Of a stretch of 9,061 bases of DNA, positions 1-5,602 are shown one piece after another (positions within the stretch are counted from its first letter, which is position 1; each line of letters opens with the position of its first letter). The stretch is from Candidatus Aegiribacteria sp. Lineage in GTDB: Bacteria > Fermentibacterota > Fermentibacteria > Fermentibacterales > JCC-6. The stretch lies in NCBI GenBank assembly GCA_030600975.1, contig JAUVUL010000036.1:1-9061 (forward strand), in the 5' to 3' direction. The notes under the pieces were generated by a model that did not search any database, was not told the origin of the DNA, and worked only from the letters and a program-made list of their open reading frames with translations. The position numbers were made by a program, and so were the translations under genes.

Positions 1-123
1 ATACTCGCACATCCGTCCTCGACGTACTGTAGAAGTACGCCTGCGGAGTCTGCACTCGCAAGCCTCGTATCCACAACTGTCTACGACGCTTCGAAACAAA
101 AGCTGGTGAAATATGCGGACTAA
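1..123. repeat. Intergenic structured repeat, copy A (truncated by window start)
   Basis: No gene is seen here. Positions 5-46 match positions 1817-1858 in inverted orientation at 40 of 42 bases. Inside this module, CGTACT (23-28) and AGTACG (34-39) form a six-base-pair stem around the loop GTAGA. A second module, 102-123, matches 1900-1921 in direct orientation apart from small indels and substitutions; on the minus strand its core reads GCATATTTCACCAGC. This module directly abuts the stop codon of the minus-strand gene at 124. Copy B sits at the same place relative to its own gene, so this is a dispersed 3' element rather than chance similarity. It might act as a terminator or transcript-stabilising structure, but there is no clear T-tract, so the role is unknown. 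Confidence 0.7.
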
Positions 124-747
124 TCAGTCACATGCCAATTTAATAAAGGCCCATGAAGCTCCTGACAGCTCCAGCTCATCATATGTTACAACCAGCTTTG
201 GACGGAGATTCACATTTGAATAGTTGCTCGAATAAAACCCCGGAACACATGTGCCTGTTGTATTTTGCGAATGACAGTATATGCCATAATTCTCCTCGTT
301 TCCGTTGAACCACTCCACGACAAATTCAGTTATATCAAGAATGTACCATTCATCAACTTCCGGCCAATACCCAATTGCCGTGATTACAGAGCTGTAATTC
401 GGTTGGGTGTTCAAAGTTACAGTCTGTTCATCCCAGCTCTCTTCTATCAGGTAGTATACTGGCTCTCCGGAGTGACTTCCATAAAACGCCTCACAGTACA
501 ATTGCATCTCAGCGTCAGTTATCGTAGCTCCCGCCGGTATATCGGAAAGCTCCCACTGAATCAGGGTTCGGTCATAACAGGTTCCAAACTGACCATGATA
601 GAGGAAATTCTCTCCACCATTCGGATTTGTAGAATCAGGTTTGCAGCAGCATATGTATGCATCCTGCACAGGTACGATCTCAACGACATCGGCTATGGCA
701 CAGAATACGAACGAACCGGTGATAAGAAGTACGAGTAAGGTTTTCAC
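124..747 (-). CDS. Secreted DNRLRE (CBM96-like) domain protein with C-terminal SWAxIK motif
   Basis: This 207-residue protein is probably exported. Residues 1-19 form a signal peptide (Lys2, hydrophobic core, AIA cleavage site before Asp20). Residues about 28-189 fit the DNRLRE domain pattern: an early DAYI, 'RTLIQWELSDIPAGATIT' near 60-77, 'SWDEQTVTLNTQP' near 104-116, 'WYILDITEFVVEWFNG' near 134-149, and a final 'RPKLVVTYD' strand. Known members are beta-sandwich modules of surface or extracellular proteins, often in carbohydrate-related contexts; no catalytic residues are evident. It is rich in cysteine (three in a row at 33-35, plus 57, 85, 158, 167 and 206), which is odd for this fold and suggests disulfides or metal binding. 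The C-terminus after the domain (SGASWAFIKLACD) resembles that of the protein at 1925-2764. The start is GTG, preceded by an AAGGA-type ribosome binding site; the only nearby ATG is followed at once by TAA. It is divergent from the regulator at 823. Confidence 0.82.
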   Translation of the reverse strand: MKTLLVLLITGSFVFCAIADVVEIVPVQDAYICCCKPDSTNPNGGENFLYHGQFGTCYDRTLIQWELSDIPAGATITDAEMQLYCEAFYGSHSGEPVYYLIEESWDEQTVTLNTQPNYSSVITAIGYWPEVDEWYILDITEFVVEWFNGNEENYGIYCHSQNTTGTCVPGFYSSNYSNVNLRPKLVVTYDELELSGASWAFIKLACD

Positions 748-756
748 TTTACATGT

Positions 757-762
757 TCCTTT
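757..762 (-). promoter_or_regulatory. Ribosome binding site fixing a GTG start
   Basis: On the minus strand AAAGGA lies 9 bases before the GTG at 745-747. An ATG at 752-754 lies between them but is followed directly by TAA, so the GTG is the usable start. It also gives a complete signal peptide. Confidence 0.6.
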
Positions 763-768
763 CTATGG

Positions 769-800
769 ATTGTTAACAATAGTTAGCATTGCTAACAATA
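769..800. promoter_or_regulatory. Candidate operator cluster in divergent promoter region
   Basis: Two 13-base direct repeats, ATTGTTAACAATA (769-781) and ATTGCTAACAATA (788-800), differ at one base and start 19 bases apart. The first contains a perfect 12-base palindrome (769-780). Overlapping the second is another inverted repeat, GTTAGCA-T-TGCTAAC (782-796). The cluster lies between the divergent genes at 747 and 823, where their promoters must be. This arrangement is typical of a site bound by a dimeric regulator, and the adjacent helix-turn-helix-like protein is the obvious candidate, as an autoregulator that also controls the secreted protein. That assignment is inference. Confidence 0.55.
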
Positions 801-822
801 CACTTTGATTTGTATATAGTCA

Positions 823-1791
823 ATGACTGATTTTCATAGATCCACTAATGAGCTAACTGCTAGGGAGATATCGAAAAATCTCATTGACAGGGAAGCATCA
901 TTGCTAAAAATGCAATCTGACAGTATTATTGTATCGATAGAAGGATCATTATCTGAAAGGGGGGCCATGTATAAACACCCACCGAAAAAGCTTCCAGAGG
1001 GATTTAGAGATATATGGAAAGCAATCGCCCAAGCGGATGAAGCAGCAGCTTCCCGTCAGGTACTCGCGAGTGAATTGAGAATATCGACTCATACAATTCA
1101 GAGAATACTGGTAGATTGCTCTGTACCCGATTTTACGAAACCTGTCAGCAGGCGTATTCTGCACTCATGGACCAGAACGATTGTCAGACTTGCCCTGCAT
1201 TTCGGACACGATCCGCTCGAGTGGGTGAAAATGGTAAATATTAATCCTGTAGACAGGATACTTGAAGTCATTGAAACGGAGATATCCAGGAAAGCGGGAA
1301 TTGTTTCCACTTATAAGGATGTCCAGACAAAGAATCCCATTAGCAAAGGTTATCCCGATTCCTTCTCAATATCTCTTCTCGATTCTGAAAGTCCGTTCTT
1401 TGAACATCTGGGCAGGAAGATGTTCAATGCAATAGCCCCTGAACTGAAGGCAAGAAGAGATATTGATACTGATGAAATGCTGACAAATATTGACACAGTT
1501 CTGGAGGAATCGGAACCTTTTCGGGGCAGAGCGGATGGTAAGGAGTTGATGGAGGGAAAATTCTGTCGCTCCTGCCTTGCACCCCTGAACGAAGAACACA
1601 ACGCTGGAGTGTCTGATATTTACTGCTGTTACTGCTCGGATGAAAATGGTTGTCTTCTACCCAGGGAAGAGGTACTACTGATCATGACGGAGTGGTTCAT
1701 GTACTGGCAAAAGGGTCTGACAGAATCAGAAGCACGCAGACGGGCAGATCTCTACATGAGTTCGATGCCGGCATGGAATGTCGGAATGTAA
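823..1791 (+). CDS. Putative DNA-binding protein with C-terminal zinc ribbon
   Basis: The 322-residue product has no signal peptide or membrane segment and is probably cytoplasmic. Residues about 61-97 look like a helix-turn-helix segment ('SRQVLASELRISTHTIQRIL' at 77-96, with turn and recognition-helix spacing). The C-terminal 75 residues resemble the putative zinc-ribbon family PF12674 (zf_ribbon_2): C248-x2-C251 with 'APL', then C268-x2-C271, the segment 'LPREEVLLIMTEW', and the end 'EARRRADLYMSSMPAW'. C269 and C277 are extra cysteines. The middle (about 100-240) is unassigned. The gene is divergent from the secreted protein at 747, with palindromes between them, which suggests local regulation. 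The start is uncertain: ATG 823 lacks a good ribosome binding site, whereas the in-frame ATG at 967 (Met49) follows AAAGGGGGG, so a 274-residue form beginning just before the HTH is possible. Its 3' end converges on the gene at 1925, with repeat copy B between. Confidence 0.72.
   Translation: MTDFHRSTNELTAREISKNLIDREASLLKMQSDSIIVSIEGSLSERGAMYKHPPKKLPEGFRDIWKAIAQADEAAASRQVLASELRISTHTIQRILVDCSVPDFTKPVSRRILHSWTRTIVRLALHFGHDPLEWVKMVNINPVDRILEVIETEISRKAGIVSTYKDVQTKNPISKGYPDSFSISLLDSESPFFEHLGRKMFNAIAPELKARRDIDTDEMLTNIDTVLEESEPFRGRADGKELMEGKFCRSCLAPLNEEHNAGVSDIYCCYCSDENGCLLPREEVLLIMTEWFMYWQKGLTESEARRRADLYMSSMPAWNVGM
956..964 (+). promoter_or_regulatory. Internal Shine-Dalgarno-like sequence suggesting alternative start at 967
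   Basis: AAAGGGGGG lies 2 bases before ATG 967-969. If only AAAGG pairs, the spacing is 6. It is much stronger than anything before ATG 823. Starting at 967 would drop the first 48 residues and keep both the helix-turn-helix-like region and the zinc ribbon. Confidence 0.4.
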
Positions 1792-1816
1792 CCTATCCAT
1801 GCGCTATGAAAACCAA

Positions 1817-1921
1817 CCGCAGGCGTACTTATACAGTACTTCGAGGACGGATGTGCGACATACAACCAGACGCGGCTGTATGCGTCGCTGCAGTAAAATG
1901 CTGGTGAATATGCAGGTCTAA
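1817..1921. repeat. Intergenic structured repeat, copy B
   Basis: This repeat fills most of the 133-base gap between the convergent genes ending at 1791 and 1925. The left module, 1817-1858, is the inverted counterpart of 5-46 (40/42 identical) and keeps a stem GTACT (1825-1829)/AGTAC (1835-1839). The middle, 1859-1899, can form a second imperfect hairpin, with ATACA and TGTAT arms and GC-rich inner pairs. The right module, 1900-1921, is in the same orientation as 102-123 and lies three bases beyond the stop codon of the secreted-protein gene. One module is inverted and the other direct, so the two copies are built differently around a common 3' boundary. Confidence 0.7.
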
Positions 1922-1924
1922 GAG

Positions 1925-2764
1925 CTAATACTCAATCGACTTTATTTGAGCCCATGTGCTTCTTGAGATCGCTGTAGTAATATATCCCGGAGTAATAACA
2001 ACGAATGCCCAGGTCTGGGACATGTTTTCGCTGGTTTCATCGTGGCCGTACAATCCGTTTCCCCCGTAGAACGTTTCGGTACCCTCAGTGAAATCGATCC
2101 TGGTGAATGACTGACCGTTCGGGTGAGGGCCACCTGATATTCTATCCTGAAATAATGGATCGATATCATTATAGTACGTGGATTCAATATAATCCGCATC
2201 CGGACCATCAACGCATATATCCGTCTTGTCCAATCTGCGGACATAATCATCGCTCCATGATGCGTAATCGATATCCTGTACCAGATCACTGCATGAATCC
2301 CAATAGAATACAGTAACAGTTCCACCACCATTGGCAAGCTCTGCTGATGATCCCACAAATCCGTTCACAGGGATTCGCATCGGAATTCCGATACCGGTCT
2401 CTATTATTTCGAAATCAGGCTCAAACGAGTATGTAGCCAGAAAATCACTTCCGTTCAATGCTACGATCAGTGCCTCACCCGGTTCGATGGCAGTACCCGC
2501 AGGGAACTGTACAAGAAAATCGAAAATCTGCTGATTCTGCACAGGACTGTTGACAATGATTGGATAGAACTCATCAGCGGAAACTTGCAGCCCATACAGA
2601 TCCGTCAGATAATAATCCTCAATGAGCACTCCTGTTCCCGTCGGATTGTAGATCTCAATGAATTCTGCCGGTGAATTCCTTACACAGATCTCGGACAGAA
2701 GAACATGATCCTGCCCAACTGCCATTGAGATGATTAGCAACAGTACAATAAAAGCAAATTTCAT
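1925..2764 (-). CDS. Secreted lamin-tail-domain (LTD) protein with C-terminal TWAxIK motif
   Basis: This 279-residue protein has a signal peptide at residues 1-17 (Lys2, hydrophobic run, AVG before Gln18). Residues about 20-155 match the lamin tail domain: 'LLSEICVRNSPAEFIEIYNPT' (22-42), then 'LIEDYYLTD' (47-55), 'FPAGTAIEPGEALIVA' (87-102), and 'LANGGGTVTVFYWDS' (143-157). This immunoglobulin-like fold is common in bacterial exported proteins, often beside nucleases or as a surface-binding module; no enzyme domain accompanies it here. The part at 158-262 ('HPNGQSFTRID', 'SENMSQTWAFVVITPG') completes the pattern seen in LTD proteins, where the second strand group ends in a W and a 'TPG'. The tail ISRSTWAQIKSIEY matches the end of the DNRLRE protein at 124-747. 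The ATG is preceded by GCGGGG, with 5 bases between GGGG and the ATG. A good promoter at 2807-2835 suggests transcription independent of the peptidase genes upstream. Confidence 0.85.
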   Translation of the reverse strand: MKFAFIVLLLIISMAVGQDHVLLSEICVRNSPAEFIEIYNPTGTGVLIEDYYLTDLYGLQVSADEFYPIIVNSPVQNQQIFDFLVQFPAGTAIEPGEALIVALNGSDFLATYSFEPDFEIIETGIGIPMRIPVNGFVGSSAELANGGGTVTVFYWDSCSDLVQDIDYASWSDDYVRRLDKTDICVDGPDADYIESTYYNDIDPLFQDRISGGPHPNGQSFTRIDFTEGTETFYGGNGLYGHDETSENMSQTWAFVVITPGYITTAISRSTWAQIKSIEY

Positions 2765-2806
2765 GATAACCCCGCTTTGTTATATTCATACAATAAATTA
2801 CAATAT

Positions 2807-2835
2807 AAAATAAAGTCAGCATATTTCATTGTCAA
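2807..2835 (-). promoter_or_regulatory. Sigma-70-type promoter for the LTD gene
   Basis: On the minus strand a consensus -35 TTGACA (2835-2830) is followed after exactly 17 bases by TATTTT (2812-2807), with AT-rich sequence beyond. The start codon lies 42 bases further on. No intrinsic terminator is evident between the M16 stop (2928) and this promoter, so some read-through is possible. Confidence 0.5.
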
Positions 2836-2927
2836 TAAATATCATTGCTATAGGAAAGAAACATTCCAAAGATTCTGAATATCGTTGTACTCAATACGAA
2901 AAGTATGTCGTAACTATTCGCTCATCC

Positions 2928-5558
2928 TTATTGGGGAATTGTGTTCAAACCGCCTGCGATGGATACATAGGTTATTCCGCTTCCAAGCCAATTTTCCGCT
3001 GCCAGTCTGATATCTTCCTCTGTAAGTTCTGAGATCTTGAGCATTGTATACCTGTCGTGGTCCAGTGGAAGATTCATTGATGCGTAGGTAAGCAGTATCT
3101 GAGTTATATTGCTGTACTTCATCATGCCAAGTTCCTGGCGACCCATGCATGAGGCCTTTTCCAGCCTGAGTTCATTCCTGCTCACGGCACTTTCCGTAAG
3201 GTCCTTAAGCTCCTGCTTCAGCTTCTGAAAGGCCACAGGGAAAGAGGAAGGGCTTGTGAGAAGAAGAGCGAGGATTCTGCCTCTATCCATAAGCGGGATA
3301 TAGAGGCTGCTTACATGATATGACAGGCCTGTTTCCCGTATGTTTCTTCCCAGTCTTGATCCTATTCCCTCGCCAAGTATTCCGTTGAGGACTGAAATGG
3401 CATAGGAGTCTCTATGAAGTCTGGGGGGGGCAGGTGATCCGATAAGAATGGCTATCTGCTCCCTGCCTTCCAGGCTTATATGTGTTTCAGATGAATCACT
3501 CTGATTGCTGACTTTTTCTATTTCGAGCGGAGGGTACTCGGGATCTTTCCAGCTAGAGAAGTACTTTTTGATTGTCTTGAGTATCGTATCTTCCTGGAAA
3601 TTGCCCACAGCAACTATGACCGTTCCGGAAGGCCTGCAGCACCTTCGATGGAAATCGATTACGTTCTTTCGTGATACAGCTTCCAGTGATTCTCTGGTAG
3701 GTACACCCGCGTTCGAAGGAGGATCAGTTGATTGTCTGGAGAAGGAGTTCATGGCTGCTCCTACAGGGGATTTAATCCATTCCTCAAGGCTTGAGATCGC
3801 ATCGGTTCTTACAGCATCAATATCGGACAGGCGGAAGGCCGGGCGGATAAGCATATCTGAAATTACGGATAAAACCTCAGACACGTCCTTGTTCAGGGAT
3901 GTGATGATACCCCCGGCATAATCAGTGGTCGATGAAAAATCCACGCTTGTACCCAGGTTTTCAAGCCGCGCATTGAATTTTATGCTGTCTTCTTCAGCTG
4001 TTCCGAACAGCATGGTTTCAGCGGTGATTTCCGACAGACCCTTTAGACCTGTGGGTTCTCTGTTTGAACCCATTGAGGAGGAGAAACCCATTGAAACAAT
4101 GGGAAAAGAAGTATCCCTTTTCAAAAGCACCCTTATTCCGTTATCAAGCATGATATCTTTCGTATTGTCGGACACGGAGATATCAGGATTCTTAAGGAGC
4201 CTGTCGGGAATTTCTATATCAGAAGGCTCCTGGCCAGTGGGGGGAACCAGATCGGTTTCGGAGGAAGAAGTGGGCAGTGCAGACGATCTGGCAGCATCTG
4301 TATCGGAAGGTTTCAGTACAGAGACAGTGGACAAATCCTTTCTGAAATACCTGGATGCGGCTGATCTGATATCATTCTCATCAACTGTATTGCACGCTTC
4401 TATTGATTTCCAGTAGTAGTAAGGGTCATTGAATTTAGCGTATCCCGCTGCGAATCTTCTTGCCCTGCCAAGGGGGTCTGCGTCAGATATTATGCTCCAG
4501 GCTTCCCTGCGATTCTTGAGGGTTTCAAGCACGCTGCGTTCAATACCCTCCTGCCCGATTCTTTCAAGTTCTCTAAAGATGATATCTTCAACCTTCGATG
4601 CGGAGCCATCCCTCGGCAGCACAGCCCTCACCACATAAAGCCCCGGCATGACAAGAGTATTTGTTGATACAGAGATATCCAGAGCAAGCGATGGCTTTAC
4701 CAGAAGTTCTTCAAACCTGCTTGATCTGCCGGACGCCAGGTAAACTGAAATGAGTGAGAGATGTGCTGAATCCGCATGATTCCCTTCCGGTACTCTGAAT
4801 CCAATGGAAATTCTTGGAAGGTGAGAAGGATGTTCGATATTCGTTCTTAACTGCTCCGTACCAGGAGGTGCAGCGGCAACATGAGGTTTTAGAGCTTGAT
4901 GCCCGGCACTCTTCCCGAAGAGCTCTCCGATTCTTGCGAACACGGCTTCAAAGTCAATATCTCCCACCACGGAGATAACCGCGTTCGCTGGATTATAGAA
5001 ATTCCTGTAGTATTTCTGCAGTTTCTCCAAAGAGAATGACCGAATCTCATCCGGTGTGCCGATGATAGGTCTACCGTAGGGATGGCTGCCGAAAGCCCTG
5101 CTGTAAAGCTGTGAATCAAGTGTGCCTGCCGGGTCATCTCTGTCTGTAAGAAGTTCCTCCTCCAGTATGACCGCTGTCTCTGAAGTAACATCTTCTGCAG
5201 ACATTCTGCAGTTCTGCATCCTGTCAGCCTCAAGTTCCAGAATATCGTTCAGACCAGCTTTGGGAACTGTAGAGTAATAGACGGTTATGTCTCTTGATGT
5301 GTAAGCGTTTGCCAGCCCGCCGTTTCGCTGAACCATCTGCCAGTAGATGCCGGGGCCGAACTTTGCTGATCCCTTGAACATCATGTGTTCGCAGAAATGA
5401 CTGAGACCACCTGTTTCAGAGGTTTCCCACAATGAACCTGCTCTGTACACAAGGCACACTGCAGCTACCGGGGAGTACCTGAGTTCCTGAAGTATGACCG
5501 TAAGACCGTTCTCCAGCTTCTCTATTCTGACCCTGTCAGGTAGTATTATCCCGTTCAT
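2928..5558 (-). CDS. M16 family zinc metallopeptidase, fused double-unit form (downstream paralog)
   Basis: This 876-residue protein contains two M16 units in one chain, as in pitrilysin or PqqL-type enzymes. The N-terminal half carries the inverted zinc motif H54-F-C-E57-H58. E127 and E134 follow at the usual spacing (E134 is 76 residues after H58, the expected third zinc ligand), so it should be an active peptidase. A 'SGRSSRFEELL' segment (276-286) marks the second domain of that half. A low-complexity Ser/Pro/Asp linker at about 416-460 leads to the C-terminal half, where the zinc motif is degenerate ('LKGLSEITAETM', 505-516). The substrate-binding type Arg/Tyr pair (R741, Y747) remains, but the loop is one residue shorter than in the paralog. 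M16 enzymes enclose and degrade peptides in a clamshell chamber. No signal peptide is present: in-frame TAA at 5562-5564 precedes the start, and no good ribosome binding site is seen. The gene follows its paralog after 44 bases, so translation may depend on it. A run of eight C (minus strand) lies at 3423-3430. Confidence 0.9.
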   Translation of the reverse strand: MNGIILPDRVRIEKLENGLTVILQELRYSPVAAVCLVYRAGSLWETSETGGLSHFCEHMMFKGSAKFGPGIYWQMVQRNGGLANAYTSRDITVYYSTVPKAGLNDILELEADRMQNCRMSAEDVTSETAVILEEELLTDRDDPAGTLDSQLYSRAFGSHPYGRPIIGTPDEIRSFSLEKLQKYYRNFYNPANAVISVVGDIDFEAVFARIGELFGKSAGHQALKPHVAAAPPGTEQLRTNIEHPSHLPRISIGFRVPEGNHADSAHLSLISVYLASGRSSRFEELLVKPSLALDISVSTNTLVMPGLYVVRAVLPRDGSASKVEDIIFRELERIGQEGIERSVLETLKNRREAWSIISDADPLGRARRFAAGYAKFNDPYYYWKSIEACNTVDENDIRSAASRYFRKDLSTVSVLKPSDTDAARSSALPTSSSETDLVPPTGQEPSDIEIPDRLLKNPDISVSDNTKDIMLDNGIRVLLKRDTSFPIVSMGFSSSMGSNREPTGLKGLSEITAETMLFGTAEEDSIKFNARLENLGTSVDFSSTTDYAGGIITSLNKDVSEVLSVISDMLIRPAFRLSDIDAVRTDAISSLEEWIKSPVGAAMNSFSRQSTDPPSNAGVPTRESLEAVSRKNVIDFHRRCCRPSGTVIVAVGNFQEDTILKTIKKYFSSWKDPEYPPLEIEKVSNQSDSSETHISLEGREQIAILIGSPAPPRLHRDSYAISVLNGILGEGIGSRLGRNIRETGLSYHVSSLYIPLMDRGRILALLLTSPSSFPVAFQKLKQELKDLTESAVSRNELRLEKASCMGRQELGMMKYSNITQILLTYASMNLPLDHDRYTMLKISELTEEDIRLAAENWLGSGITYVSIAGGLNTIPQ

Positions 5559-5602
5559 ATATTAAAGATGTATTCCGGTCATGCTGCTATATTTACCGTG
5601 CT

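Noticed and set aside
697..705. Lipoprotein lipobox at Cys16 of the DNRLRE protein (F-V-F-C)
   Set aside because: The residues before the Cys do not fit L-[AS]-[GA]-C, and a better signal peptidase I site (AIA) follows at residues 17-19.
265..738. Plus-strand open frame of 157 codons opposite the DNRLRE gene
   Set aside because: Fully antisense to a gene with a signal peptide and recognisable domain pattern. The translation shows no domain or secretion pattern of its own.
2765..2927. Intrinsic terminator after the downstream M16 gene
   Set aside because: Only a four-pair stem (ATAC/GTAT around 2894-2906) is visible, with no proper T-tract. Not strong enough to call.
3505..4638. Series of plus-strand open frames opposite the downstream M16 gene
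   Set aside because: They are shadows of the real minus-strand coding sequence; the M16 frame is continuous with conserved motifs on both sides.
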